Source: JAHEFT01 sp963700705 (GTDB lineage Bacteria; Pseudomonadota; Gammaproteobacteria; Xanthomonadales; SZUA-36). From it: 64,000 nucleotides of DNA. Of this stretch, positions 1 to 9,853 are shown piece after piece. A program made the position numbers and the translations under genes. The notes under the pieces were generated by a model. The model was not told where the DNA came from, made no database searches, and saw only the letters and a list, made by a program, of their open reading frames with translations. How positions within the stretch are numbered: position 1 is the stretch's first letter; the number at the start of each line of letters is the position of its first letter. The stretch covers positions 62,001 to 126,000 of the forward strand of contig CAVOYQ010000012.1 in the NCBI GenBank assembly GCA_963700705.1. The letters are read 5' to 3'.

Positions 1-529
1 ACTTGGCGTTACCGTCGCCGAACGTGCCGGGATATGTTGCTACTCCGTCGCCATTGGCGTCGAACGTCGCCGTACCGCCACGAAAATCGAGATTCATGCC
101 CGCGCGGGTGTACAGGGCCACTGCAATCGCGGAATTTTCCTGTGACTTCGCGCTGGTGGCGAAATAGGGCTGGTAGAGATAGCTGTTGTAGTCCTTGATG
201 TAGTTGGGCCCGATGGTGAACGCCCCGTTTTCGCCGTTGTTAGTGCTTTCACCGCTGATGTACTTGGCGCGCGGGTGGAAAATCGAAATTCCCGCCTGCA
301 TCTGGCCGGCTACCGCAATCGCGGTCGCCGGGTTGTTGATAACCGCCGCGGCCTCCCCGGGCAGGGCCATTCCGGCGCCGGCCATGGCCTTGTTCTTGGT
401 GCCGTAACCGATCGGGTAGTACCCGGTGTTGGCAAATGCACTGCTGCAGCAGAATACTCCCGCCAGCAGCGCTCCGAAGAGCCCCGCAGCCCGTACCCGC
501 GATTTCCCGTTCTTACCGCAATTTCTCAC
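1..529 (-). CDS. FadL/TodX-type outer-membrane channel, N-terminal part
   Basis: The gene is read leftwards and its C-terminus lies beyond the left edge; about 176 codons are present. I take the GTG at 527-529 as start because an AAGGAA ribosome site directly precedes it. A basic, hydrophobic signal peptide ending near SSAFA is followed by GYGTKNKAMAGAG and a NNPA motif, which is the usual N-terminal hatch pattern of FadL/TodX/OMPP1 proteins. These are outer-membrane beta-barrels that pass long-chain fatty acids or other hydrophobic molecules. The substrate cannot be deduced. Only the family call is supported, because most of the barrel is missing. Confidence 0.75.
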   Translation of the reverse strand, partial: MRNCGKNGKSRVRAAGLFGALLAGVFCCSSAFANTGYYPIGYGTKNKAMAGAGMALPGEAAAVINNPATAIAVAGQMQAGISIFHPRAKYISGESTNNGENGAFTIGPNYIKDYNSYLYQPYFATSAKSQENSAIAVALYTRAGMNLDFRGGTATFDANGDGVATYPGTFGDGNAK

Positions 530-608
530 TGGAATTCCTTTTTTGGCCGTAGCCGGATGTCGAACCGGAGAGTTTATTACCCCTGCGGCGATTACTCTAG
601 CCCGAAGT

Positions 609-1094
609 TTATTTGTTCAGGTAATAGCCCCGGTAAAATTGCGGCTGCAACCGGGTGTACTGGGCGTGCAGAAACTCGACCAGGTCGATCAGCTCAGCGA
701 CGGTCATGGTTTCGCCGTAATAGGGCATCGGGGAAATAATCGCTTCCCGGTCTGCCTTCTCCAGCATGGCGATGTACTTGGGCGAAATGATGTGGTCGGG
801 ATTCACAATCGCTGTCAACAGCTCGCCGTAATCCCGGACCCGGTAAACCTCTCCGCCAATGGCCAGGACGAACGGCGCGGTAAATTCCGCCTCGGGAAAT
901 TCCACGCCGGGTATGCTGTGGCAGGCGTGGCAGTTGAAGTCGATAAACACCTGTTGGCCCTGGGCGATATCGCCTTCAGGCAGGACGAAGCCCCGGACGG
1001 GCCGGCCCTCCTCGCTGCAAGCGGTGATGGCAAGCAGGGCGAAAGCCATAAGAATGACGGACAGTGCGTTTTTCAATGGGTAACTGGTAGACAT
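609..1094 (-). CDS. c-type cytochrome lipoprotein
   Basis: 161 aa. The N-terminus is a lipoprotein signal with the lipobox LAITAC at about residues 21-26, so the protein is probably anchored to a membrane facing the periplasm. A single haem-binding CHACH (CxxCH) motif lies near residue 56, and the methionine in SPMPYYG near residue 123 is a plausible distal haem ligand. This gives a small monohaem cytochrome c domain. It sits downstream of nothing obvious and is followed by the FadL-type gene on the same strand, so a redox partner cannot be named. An electron-carrier role is inferred from the family. Confidence 0.8.
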   Translation of the reverse strand: MSTSYPLKNALSVILMAFALLAITACSEEGRPVRGFVLPEGDIAQGQQVFIDFNCHACHSIPGVEFPEAEFTAPFVLAIGGEVYRVRDYGELLTAIVNPDHIISPKYIAMLEKADREAIISPMPYYGETMTVAELIDLVEFLHAQYTRLQPQFYRGYYLNK

Positions 1095-1208
1095 GACAAA
1101 CCCTCCATTGGAGCCTGTCTGACTTGATAGGGTCAGAAGAGACTTTTTTATTTTGGAGCCGCCGGCCTGTTTTTGATATGTCCTGGGTCAGGGCGCGGGA
1201 ATATTCCT

Positions 1209-2012
1209 TCAAGCTCGATGAACCGGGGCGAGCGGCTTGTGCCCCGGCGCCGGCCGGAATACCTCGTGGTCATCGTAAAAATTCGCATCCTGCTCGCCCG
1301 CCTGCCACCAACCGGGAATCCCCATCAGGGGTATCGGGGACAGCCCGGCGGGTGAAGACAGCCATCCGGACCCGGCCAGGGAATGACCGAGAGCTTGGTC
1401 GAGTTGTTCCGCCGAAAGCCGGTCGGGGCAATACAACAGCAGCGCATGCGCGGTGACGGATTTATAGGGCTCGAGAAACTTCTCCAGGATGGCATGCCCG
1501 CACACCAGCACCTGCAGTCCCGAACCCCAGCTTTCCCGGTGGGTGATGTAAGCGGTTTTCCAGTCCCTCCGGGCCAGCGCGTTAAGGGCATCGATGTTGG
1601 ACCCGGAAATGATCACACCGCTCTCATCCAACAGGGTCAGGGCATCGCGCAACCGGCCTCTGCCGCGATCCTTTTTGCGGTCCATGTCCTGGTAGTGCAG
1701 CGAATTCATCGCGGCTTTGAGCGCCGGCAGACGGCACCAGGCCAGGGCATTGAACAGGTCGTGCCAGTTGTGCTCCCGGGTGCTGACCTGCCCCGTTTCA
1801 AATATATGCCGTTCGTAGTCCACGCCGGGTAGTTCAGCGGCAGGCACGAAACGAATGGCTTGGCCACTGCAGTTCGCAGTGTGCGGCGGTAAACACGCCT
1901 CGAGGGACCGGCTGTCCGGAAAAACTTCCCCGGGGAGGGCCCGCAGAAACTCCCGGTAACCGCCCCAGCAGGGGTCGTCCAGGTTGATTCTCGATTTCCA
2001 GTTGCGCATCAT
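1209..2012 (-). CDS. DUF3025 domain protein
   Basis: 267 aa. I start at the ATG ending at 2012 (a second ATG follows at once); the open frame extends further upstream but lacks conserved sequence there and runs over the divergent gene. The pattern NWHDLFNALAWCRLPALKAA and the following LHYQ match DUF3025 proteins, conserved proteobacterial proteins of unknown function, usually cytoplasmic with no signal peptide. It is divergent from the serine hydrolase remnant at 2058. No reaction can be assigned. Confidence 0.75.
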   Translation of the reverse strand: MMRNWKSRINLDDPCWGGYREFLRALPGEVFPDSRSLEACLPPHTANCSGQAIRFVPAAELPGVDYERHIFETGQVSTREHNWHDLFNALAWCRLPALKAAMNSLHYQDMDRKKDRGRGRLRDALTLLDESGVIISGSNIDALNALARRDWKTAYITHRESWGSGLQVLVCGHAILEKFLEPYKSVTAHALLLYCPDRLSAEQLDQALGHSLAGSGWLSSPAGLSPIPLMGIPGWWQAGEQDANFYDDHEVFRPAPGHKPLAPVHRA

Positions 2013-2057
2013 GTCCAATCCTAATCTATTGTCATGAATTAAACGAAGGCGCTGCTG

Positions 2058-3224
2058 ATGAATCCCTGGAACCGATTGACCGTCGCGATATTTACCCTGT
2101 TTACCTCGCTGGCCACGCAGGCCGCCGATGAACACGCGAACGAACTGGCACTGATCGAAAGCTGGCTGGACGCACAGCGCGCCTACGACCGCGTGCCGGG
2201 CCTGTCCGCCTCCGTGGTGCACGACCAGGAATTGCTGTGGAGCGGCGCTTCCGGATTCGCGGATATCGGGAGTGGCCGGGAGGCACGGCCAGATACGATC
2301 TATGGCATCTGTTCGATTTCCAAGCTGTTCACCGGCATCGCCGCAATGCAACTGAGGGACCAGGGAAAAGTCGCGCTGGATGACCCGGTAGCCCGCCTGC
2401 TGCCCTGGTTCAGCCTGAAACAGAGCTATGAAGACAGCCCGGAAATCACGTTGCGGGCCTTGCTGACGCATTCGGCCGGGCTGCCGCGGGAATCCGATTT
2501 CCCCTACTGGGTCGGAGCCTGACTTCATTTTCCCGACCGAGGCAGAAATCCGGAGGAACGTCGGCAGCCAGTTCACCTCGTACCCGGCTGGACCGCTTAC
2601 TTCCAGTATTCAATTCTCGGGCTCACGCTGGTGGGTGAAATCGTGGCCGGGATGTCCGGCGAGGACAATAAGCCTACGTGAAATGCAGCGTGTTCAATGG
2701 ACGGACTGGGACTGGGGGGATGCACGCGGACTGGCGTTTGGCGTCTGACCGGGTAACCCAGGACTGCCACGCTGACCGGCCATGCCGGTGACTGCCCCGG
2801 TTGCAGATCACCCGCTGTTCCTCGACCCGGAAAGCCTCTACGCCGTCAGCGTCCTGGCCAACCGCAACCGCGTTGATGTGGATGGTTATGCCGGCGTACT
2901 GTTCGACATTCTCGAAGCAGGCGGCGCCTCGCAGGACAAGGCCAGGCCGGGCGATGAGAACCTGGGCGATTACCTGGGCAGCTACAATCTGCACCCCTGG
3001 GGCGGCGAAGACCTGGTGTTCCGCTGGAAAGACGGACTGGCCATCGTGTCGCTGCCGACCATGGACCCGGTGGGCAATATGACACTGCTGAAACACGTCG
3101 AGGGTGACCGTTTTCAGACGATACGAAGTGATGGACAACCTGGTTATGAACTTCTGTTCCAGCGCGACGACAGCGGGCGCGTTTCCACCTGTCCTACCAC
3201 GCGGTGTCCTGGCCCAAAATGTAG
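2058..3224 (+). pseudogene. beta-lactamase-family serine hydrolase, degraded
   Basis: The first 154 codons encode a signal peptide (ending near TQAAD) and the start of a class C-like serine hydrolase, with the nucleophile motif SISK (SxxK). A stop interrupts at 2520-2522. Homologous sequence then continues in other frames: a segment ending EIVAGMSGED near 2670, directly followed by SLREMQRVQW, then GHAGDCPGC near 2780, then a C-terminal domain with SVLANRNRVD. Between SGED and SLREMQ about 90-100 residues normally present in the family are absent, so this is a real deletion plus frameshifts. A likely original end is the TAG at 3222-3224, which lies inside the GTAG of the following REP. Confidence 0.75.
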
Positions 3225-3361
3225 GAGCGAACTCATTCGCGAATTATCTGATCGCGAATTACCTGATCGCGAATGAATTCGCTCCTACGTGCATTTCCGC
3301 GAGCTTCTTCGCCTGCGGCGAAACCGCACTCGCTCCATCGCCTGCGCTAATTCGCTCCTAC
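3221..3361. repeat. REP cluster (GTAG type)
   Basis: Two REP units face each other: GTAGGAGCGAACTCATTCGC begins at 3221, and its inverted partner ending GAATTCGCTCCTAC occupies 3267-3288. A third half-unit in the inverted orientation ends at 3361. The spacer contains two copies of a short GATCGCGAATTA/C sequence. The same family recurs at 4991, 5984, 11422, 14083 and 19094. It can form hairpins between genes and may act as a transcription terminator. Confidence 0.85.
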
Positions 3362-3367
3362 ATCATT

Positions 3368-4921
3368 TCACTCTTCTACGACGTAGTGCGCGCCCTTGCT
3401 TCGCGGGTTCAGGGAGGCGGCGTGCACCACCAGCAGGGCAGTCTGCACCGCGTTACGCAGTTCCACCAGTTCGCGGGTCACGCGGCAGTCGCGGTAGAAC
3501 GACTGGATCTCTTCGCGCGCCTCCAGCAGGATGCGGCGGGCACGGGTCAGCCGCCGGGGTGAACGGACGATGCCGGCGTAATTCCACATGGTCTGCTGCA
3601 CCAGGTTCAGGTCCTGCGCCACCAGGGTCAGGTCCGCCTCGGTGCGGGGGCTTTCCCACGGCCGCGGGTCGGGCAGGTGGAAATCCATCCCGGCGATGTC
3701 TTTGGCGTCGGCGCGGGCCGTGAACATCGCGCTGGTCAGGCACTCCAGCAGCGAGGTGCTGGCCAGCCGGTTCGCGCCGTGCAGCCCGGTGCAGGCCGTT
3801 TCGCCGATCGCATTCAGGTGCAGGATATTGGTTCGCCCTTGCAGGTCGGCGTGCACGCCACCGCAGGAATAATGGGCGGCCGGCACCACCGGTATCGGAT
3901 CGGTCGCGATGTCGATCCCGTGCTCCAGGCAACGGCGGTAAATCGACGGGAACCGTTCCTGCACGAAACTGCCATCCAGCGCACTGAGATCCAGGTAAAC
4001 GCAGGGCTCACCGCTGGTGGCCAGTTCCTGGTGAATGGCGCGTGAAACGATGTCACGGGGCGCCAGCGACCCCCGCTCGTGCACTTTTTCCATGAACGCC
4101 TTGCCGTTGACATTGACCAGCACGGCGCCTTCTCCACGGAGCGCCTCGGTGATCAGGAAGCGGGGCGCATGCTTGCCGTAGAACACCGTTGGGTGGAACT
4201 GCACGTACTCCAGGTCAATCAGGCGCGCGCCGACCCGGTAGGCCATCGCGACGCCGTGTCCAACCGTGCCGGGAAAATTGGTGCTGTGCTGGAAAACCTG
4301 GCCGAGTCCGCCGGTGGCCAGCACGGTTTTCTTCGCCACGATGGCGACCGGTTCGGTCGCGCCGGCCGGTAACACGAACGCGCCGAAACAGGTCAGCGGC
4401 GCGTAGCGGTCCGCCGCGCTGTCGGTGTTGTGCGAAAGCGTCAACAGATCGATCGCGACCGCGCCCGGATGTTGCGTGATTCCCGCTGTCTCCGACACCC
4501 GCCGGGCCACGGTGGAAAGGATCGCGTGCCCGGTCATGTCCCTGGCGTGGATGATGCGGCGTTCGCTGTGCCCGCCTTCGCGGGTAAACTCCAGCGCGCC
4601 GTTTTCTTCTCGGTCAAAATCCACGTGCAACTTGTCGATCAGGAAATCCCTGACGGCGGGCGGGCCTGCGTTGACCAATTGTTCTACCGCGGCCGGGTTG
4701 GAAGTGCCGTCACTGGCTTCCATGATGTCTTTTGCCAGCAAGCCGGAGCCGGCGTCCGTATCGTAGATAATCCCGCCCTGCGCCCAGTCGCTGTTTGCGT
4801 CCGTCGGGCCTCCCAGCGAAAGCAGGTGCACGGCGAGACCGGCTTTCTCCGCATGCAAAGCATAGGCGGCGCCTGCCAGCCCTGCGCCGACGACCAGACA
4901 ATCCGTGCGAATGATTTCCAT
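3368..4921 (-). CDS. nadB: L-aspartate oxidase
   Basis: 517 aa, normal length for NadB, which oxidises L-aspartate to iminoaspartate with FAD in the first step of de novo NAD synthesis in the cytoplasm. The N-terminal FAD-binding motif GAGLAGAAYALHAE is clear, followed by the conserved SDWAQGGI and the HSERRIIHARDMTG segment. The substrate-binding region GCGGVH-like motif YSCGGVHADLQGRT and the ANRLASTSLLE motif are present. The frame is intact. Its usual partners nadA and nadC are not in the window. REP sequences lie on both sides. Confidence 0.95.
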   Translation of the reverse strand: MEIIRTDCLVVGAGLAGAAYALHAEKAGLAVHLLSLGGPTDANSDWAQGGIIYDTDAGSGLLAKDIMEASDGTSNPAAVEQLVNAGPPAVRDFLIDKLHVDFDREENGALEFTREGGHSERRIIHARDMTGHAILSTVARRVSETAGITQHPGAVAIDLLTLSHNTDSAADRYAPLTCFGAFVLPAGATEPVAIVAKKTVLATGGLGQVFQHSTNFPGTVGHGVAMAYRVGARLIDLEYVQFHPTVFYGKHAPRFLITEALRGEGAVLVNVNGKAFMEKVHERGSLAPRDIVSRAIHQELATSGEPCVYLDLSALDGSFVQERFPSIYRRCLEHGIDIATDPIPVVPAAHYSCGGVHADLQGRTNILHLNAIGETACTGLHGANRLASTSLLECLTSAMFTARADAKDIAGMDFHLPDPRPWESPRTEADLTLVAQDLNLVQQTMWNYAGIVRSPRRLTRARRILLEAREEIQSFYRDCRVTRELVELRNAVQTALLVVHAASLNPRSKGAHYVVEE

Positions 4922-4990
4922 GGTAGTGGACGTTACTGCCTTCGCGCGGTCGCGTCAAAGCAATAAATGGACCGGCACAACATAAGCGTA

Positions 4991-5028
4991 TGAGCGAATT
5001 TCATATCGCGGATTAAATTCGCTCCTAC
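4991..5028. repeat. single degenerate REP unit
   Basis: A palindromic unit containing GAGCGAATTTCATATCGCGG and ending in the inverted signature TTCGCTCCTAC. It lies between the divergent nadB and SDR genes, so if it has a role it is not as a shared terminator. Confidence 0.75.
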
Positions 5029-5067
5029 GGCCATTTGATTGCACAAATCAGCCCCCAGATAACGTGA

Positions 5068-5987
5068 ATGAACGCAAATCGCAAAGTCCCCCGCTCGCCC
5101 TACACGCGCCGCTCAACCGCGGAAGAAGTCACCCGGGATATCGACCTGAACGGCAAAACCATCCTGATCACCGGGTGTAACTCCGGTCTCGGCTTCGAAA
5201 CCATGCGCGTGCTGGCCGGGCGCGGCGCGACCATCATCGGCGCCTCCCGCACCCTGGAGAAAGCCCGCCAGGCGGGTTCCAGGGTCGACGGCAACGTGAT
5301 CCCGGTCGCCTGCGAACTCAGCGACCTTGGCAACGTCGCCGCCTGCGCCGACGAAATCAAGGCCATGAAACGGCCCATCGACGCGCTGATCTGCAATGCC
5401 GGCATCATGGCCTTGCCGGAGCTGCAGCAGAAATACGGGCTGGAAATGCAGTTCCTGACCAACCACCTCGGCCATTTCGTGCTGGTGAACCGGTTGCTCG
5501 ACCCGGTCAAAGCGGCGCCCGCCGGGCGGTCGTGATGGTGTCGAGTCTCGGTCACTACACCACGGTTGCCGGAGGCATCAATTTCGACAACCTGTCGGGA
5601 GAAAAACGCTACGTCCCGTTCCTGTTTTACGGCCAGTCCAAGCTGGCCAACCTGCTGATGTCGAACGAACTGGCCCGCAGGCTGCACGGAACCCGGGCGA
5701 CCTCGAACGCGATTCACCCCGGCATCATCATGACGCCGCTCGGGCGCAACATGGGCAGTTTCCGAACCACGCTGGCCGGCCTGGTCAGCTGGCCGGTCAC
5801 CCGCAGCGTCGCCCAGGGCGCGGCTACGCAATGCTACGTGGCGACTGCGCCTGCCCTTGAAAAAGTCAGCGGCTGCTATTTTGCTGACTGCAATCCGGCA
5901 CGGATGAGCGCCCATGCGCAGGATCAGCAAATGGCGGCCCGGCTCTGGTCGGTTTCAGAAGAATTGGCGGGGGATTACCTGTTGTAG
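5068..5987 (+). CDS. short-chain dehydrogenase/reductase, retinol-dehydrogenase-like
   Basis: A single SDR gene broken by one frameshift near 5515-5530. The Rossmann motif TGCNSGLG (TGxxxGxG) is at about residue 36, NAGIM follows at about residue 113, the catalytic serine lies in VSSLGH and the catalytic pair in YGQSK (YxxxK). After the frameshift the reading resumes as VVMVSS. The combined length of about 305 aa resembles retinol dehydrogenase/WW-domain-oxidoreductase-like SDRs, which use NAD(P)H on alcohols or carbonyls. The substrate is unknown. The stop codon TAG at 5985-5987 is part of the following REP. Confidence 0.85.
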
Positions 5988-6044
5988 GAGCGGATTTATC
6001 CGCGATTGTTTTTAAGACAAAATCGCGAATGAATTCGCTCCTAC
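5984..6044. repeat. REP pair
   Basis: Two inverted REP units, 5984-6005 (GTAGGAGCGGATTTATCCGC) and 6023-6044 (ending GAATTCGCTCCTAC), separated by a 17-base spacer. They form a large imperfect hairpin between the SDR gene and pgm. The first unit supplies the SDR stop codon. Confidence 0.9.
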
Positions 6045-6098
6045 GTGAAGCATTATAAGGAATGACAAGTGTTGCCCGCTCCAACAGAGGTTTAACCC

Positions 6099-7748
6099 AT
6101 GGCAATGCACCCACTGGCTGGCAAGCCGGCTCCCGAATCGATCCTGGAAAACATTCCGCGGCTGGTCAGCCAGTACTACAGCCTGTCCCCGGACCCTGCG
6201 GAACCGGCGCACCGCGTTGCTTTCGGCACATCCGGGCACCGCGGCAGTTCCGCCCTGCTGACCTTCAACGAGGCGCATATCCTGGCGATCAGCCAGGCCG
6301 TTTGCGAGTATCGCGCGGCCGCCGGCATCTCCGGCCCGCTGTTCCTCGGAATGGACACCCATGCCTTGTCCGAACCGGCCCTGGTCAGCGCGGTCGAGGT
6401 TTTCGCCGCCAACGGTGTCGAGGTCGTGATCGATGCGGATTACGGCTATACACCGACGCCGGTCATCTCCCACGCGATCCTGTGTCACAACCGGGACAAC
6501 CCGGGCAGCCAGGCGGACGGCGTGGTGATCACCCCTTCGCACAACCCGCCGGCCGACGGCGGCTTCAAATACAACCCGCCCAGCGGCGGCCCGGCAGATG
6601 GCGCGATCACGAAGCAGATTGAACAGCGCGCCAATGAACTGCTGGCCGATCCGGGCGCCATCAAGCGCATGCCCTGGAACCGCGCGCTGCAACGGGATAA
6701 CGTGCACCGGCGCGATTACATCACGCCCTACGTCAACGACCTCGAAAACGTGCTGGACATGGACCTGATCCGGGAATCCGGGGTTCATATCGGCGCCGAC
6801 CCGATGGGCGGGTCGGGCATTGCCTACTGGAAGCCCATCGCCGAAAAATACCGCCTGAACCTGGACCTGGTCAGCGCCAGCATCGATCCCACCTTCCGTT
6901 TCATGTGCGTCGACAAGGACGGCAAGATCCGCATGGACTGCTCCTCGCCGCCCGCCATGGCCGGCCTGATCGGGCTCAAGGACAAGTACGACATCGCGTT
7001 TGGCAACGACACGGATTTCGACCGCCACGGCATCGTGACGCCCACGGCGGGCCTGATGAACCCCAACCATTACCTGGCCGTCGCCATTTCCTACCTGTTT
7101 GCCAACCGGTCGGGCTGGCGCGAGGACGCCGCGATCGGCAAGACGCTGGTCAGCAGCAGCATGATTGACCGGATCGCGAAGAGCACCGGACGGAAACTGA
7201 GCGAGGTGCCGGTCGGCTTCAAATGGTTCGTCGACGGCTTGCTCGACGGCTCTTACGGGTTTGGCGGCGAAGAAAGTGCGGGCGCTTCTTTCCTGCGCAA
7301 GGACGGAACGGTCTGGACCACGGACAAGGACGGCATCATCATGGACCTGCTGGCGGCCGAGATCCTGGCGCGCACCGGCCGTGATCCTTCCGAGCATTAC
7401 CGGGACCTTGAAAAACAGTTTGGATCACCGGTTTATGAGCGCATCGATGCGCCCGCCAGCCCGGCGGAAAAAGCGGTCCTGATGGCGCTTTCACCGGAGC
7501 AGGTCACGGCCACCGAACTGGCCGGCGAGGCGATCACGGCCAGGCTGACCCGGGCGCCGGGCAACGGCGCCGCGATCGGCGGCCTGAAGGTGGTCACCGA
7601 AAACGGCTGGTTCGCGGCGCGGCCCTCCGGAACGGAAAACATCTATAAAATCTATGCCGAGAGTTTCAAAGGGCCGGAACACCTGCAGCGGATCCAGCAG
7701 GAGGCCCGTGATATCGTGGCGGCTGCATTGTCGGGAGCAACATCATGA
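6099..7748 (+). CDS. pgm: phosphoglucomutase (alpha-D-glucose phosphate specific)
   Basis: 549 aa, close to the 546 aa of E. coli Pgm. It interconverts glucose 1-phosphate and glucose 6-phosphate in the cytoplasm. The phosphate-accepting serine lies in TPSHNPP at about residue 146; the metal-binding loop is the DTDFDRHG motif near residue 305; the sugar-binding GGEESAGAS and the C-terminal RPSGTENIYKIY phosphate-binding loop are intact. It overlaps the next gene by four bases (ATGA), so the two are probably co-transcribed. It would serve the glucan degradation locus at 33-50 kb by handling glucose 1-phosphate. Confidence 0.95.
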   Translation: MAMHPLAGKPAPESILENIPRLVSQYYSLSPDPAEPAHRVAFGTSGHRGSSALLTFNEAHILAISQAVCEYRAAAGISGPLFLGMDTHALSEPALVSAVEVFAANGVEVVIDADYGYTPTPVISHAILCHNRDNPGSQADGVVITPSHNPPADGGFKYNPPSGGPADGAITKQIEQRANELLADPGAIKRMPWNRALQRDNVHRRDYITPYVNDLENVLDMDLIRESGVHIGADPMGGSGIAYWKPIAEKYRLNLDLVSASIDPTFRFMCVDKDGKIRMDCSSPPAMAGLIGLKDKYDIAFGNDTDFDRHGIVTPTAGLMNPNHYLAVAISYLFANRSGWREDAAIGKTLVSSSMIDRIAKSTGRKLSEVPVGFKWFVDGLLDGSYGFGGEESAGASFLRKDGTVWTTDKDGIIMDLLAAEILARTGRDPSEHYRDLEKQFGSPVYERIDAPASPAEKAVLMALSPEQVTATELAGEAITARLTRAPGNGAAIGGLKVVTENGWFAARPSGTENIYKIYAESFKGPEHLQRIQQEARDIVAAALSGATS

Positions 7749-8619
7749 AATGGAAAGGCCGGAGGGAAAGCACCAACGTTGAAGACAGCCGCGGCAGGCG
7801 GGTAGCCGGGACCGCCGGCGCCGGCATGCTGCTGAACCTGGTCGGGCGGAAATTCGGCATCAAGGGCATCCTGGTCATGCTGGTCGTGGTCGGGGTGTTG
7901 TGGATGACCGGCCTGGTCGACCCGGCCATGTTCCTCGGAGGAGAGACGACGAGCCAGTCGGAACCGTACCAGGCCGACGCCGGAAGAGCAGGAGCGTTTC
8001 GATTTCGTCAAGGTGGTGCTGGCCGACACCGAGGACGTCTGGACAGCGGAGTTCGCCCGGCACGGCGAGACCTATCCGGACCCGACCCTGGTGATTTACA
8101 CCGGCCGGATCAACACCGCCTGCGGCGCCGGCATGGCGCAGATGGGGCCGTTTTACTGCCCGGGTGACCAGAAAGTCTATATCGACCTCGGGTTTCTACG
8201 ATGAACTGGAGCGGACGTTCCAGGCGCCGGGCGATTTTGCCCAGGCCTACGTGATCGCGCACGAGGTCGGACACCACCTCCAGACCTTGATGGGGACGTC
8301 CCAGAAAGTCCACGCCATGCAGGGACGGCCGGATTACAACGAGTACTCGGTCCGGCTGGAATTACAGGCCGATTGCTACGCCGGGGTTTGGGCTCACAAC
8401 AACCAGCAATACCTGGACCAGGGCGATATCGAGGAAGCGATGACCGCGGCCAATGCGATCGGCGACGACGCGATCCAGGGCCGCACCCAGGGCAAGGTCG
8501 TTCCCCACAGCTTCACGCACGGCACCTCCGAACAGCGCATGCGCTGGTTCAACCAGGGCTTTCGGAGCGGCCGGATCGAAGAATGCGATACCTTCTCGAT
8601 GCCCTACGGTAAGCTGTAA
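7745..8619 (+). CDS. YpfJ-type neutral zinc metallopeptidase
   Basis: A membrane-anchored peptidase of the YpfJ/KPN family. The N-terminus (MKWKGRRES) and the TM segment GILVMLVVVGVLWMTG near residue 45 are in the first frame; the middle with TGRINTACGAGMAQMGPFYC is in a second frame and the zinc motif HEVGHH plus QADCYAG in a third. Frameshifts fall near 7985 and at about 8195, the latter an extra G in GGG before TTCTAC. The catalytic HExxH-like element (HEVGH) and the downstream glutamate region look intact. The active site should face the periplasm. Physiological substrate is not established for the family. Confidence 0.85.
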
Positions 8620-8754
8620 GCCAAACCAGCCCGGCCGGCGCAGCGCATTCAGGGCTTGATCGTAATTACTGCTACGGCTTTTGTCTTGAACGTGCTCATT
8701 GTTGTCGCCGCTCAACCAGGGCTAGTTTGATTCTGGGCTGTAGTACAAATCGAA

Positions 8755-9851
8755 TCAGTACTCACTTACAGTGGAAAAACGATAAATAATCCGGCTGCGG
8801 TACAAATCACCCGGCATCAGGGTTGTGGAAGGAAATGACGGCTGGTTTGGGGAGTCAGGAAAGTGTTGCGGCTCAAGGCAAAAAGCGCTGCGACGGGCGT
8901 GTACCTGCCCTTTCCCCTGCGAACTGCCATCCAGGAAGTTGGAAGAATAAAATTGCATACCGGGCTCTACGGTAAGCAATTCGAGAACCCGCCCGGACAC
9001 GGGCTCAGCCACCCTGGCTGCCAGGACCAGTTTATCCCCGTCGGATTCTTCAGAACATAATTGTGATCGTATCCCCGGCCCAACCCCAGCTGCTCATCAT
9101 CCGCATCGATGTCCTGCCCGATGGTTTTCGCCTGGCGAAAATCGAAAGGCCCGCCCGCAACGGCCCGAATTTCACCCGTGGGAACGAGGCCCTGCCGACA
9201 CGGTGTGAAGTAGTCTGCATCAATCATCAGCTGGTGTCCGAGCACATCGCCCTGTCCCGCCAGGTTGAAGTAACAGTGCTGGGTCATGTTGACGATCGTG
9301 GGCTTGTCGGTGGTGGCGCTGAAACGTACGTCAAATTCGTTGTCATTGGTCAGTATGTAACCTACCCGGACGTCCAGTTCACCGGGATAACCCTGGTCGC
9401 CATCCGGGCTGATCAATGTCATGAGGACCCCGGCGCTGTGTTCAGTCACAAACGGGGTCATGTTCCAGTTTTTCCTGTCGAACCCCTCGAAACCGCCGTG
9501 CAGGTGATTGGGTCCGTCGTTGGCTTCCAGGCGGTAGCTGGCGCCCTCCAGTGTGAATTCGCCATTGGCGATCCGGTTTCCATAGCGGCCAATCAGCGCA
9601 CCGAAATAGGCGTTTGAAGAAACGTACTCCTCCAGCGTATCCAGCCCGAGGACGATATCCCCGGACCGGCCCCTGGCGTCGGGAGTCACCATTCGGGTGA
9701 TGATGCCTCCGTAGCTCAGAACGTCCACTTCGATCCCGTTGGCGTTGCTCAGGCTGAGCAATGTCACTACCGTGCCGTCTGCCAGCCTGCCGTAGACTCG
9801 CCGGGAAGCGGCGGGGCGTCGACGATCAGAGCCATGTAACCCGTTGTTCAT
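8755..9851 (-). CDS. galM: galactose mutarotase (aldose 1-epimerase)
   Basis: It interconverts alpha and beta anomers of aldoses. The N-terminal part carries YFGALIGRYGNRIANGEF and GPNHLHGG with catalytic-type histidines, then TQHCYFNLAG; the catalytic glutamate lies in VEPGMQFYSSNFLDG, which appears only in the C-terminal frame together with FCLEPQHFPDSPNQP. One frameshift near 9040 separates them (around GDKLVLAAR). The gene is last in an apparent NRDE-HAD-galM operon, two bases after the HAD gene. The first 20 residues are unlike GalM and the exact start is uncertain; no signal peptide is evident. Confidence 0.9.
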
Positions 9852-9853
9852 GA

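Noticed and set aside
2013..2576. Upstream extension of the DUF3025 open frame
   Set aside because: It overlaps the divergent serine hydrolase gene and has no conserved residues; the double ATG at 2009-2012 fits the domain boundary.
3221..3361. CRISPR array
   Set aside because: The repeats are palindromic REP units with irregular spacing and no unique spacers.
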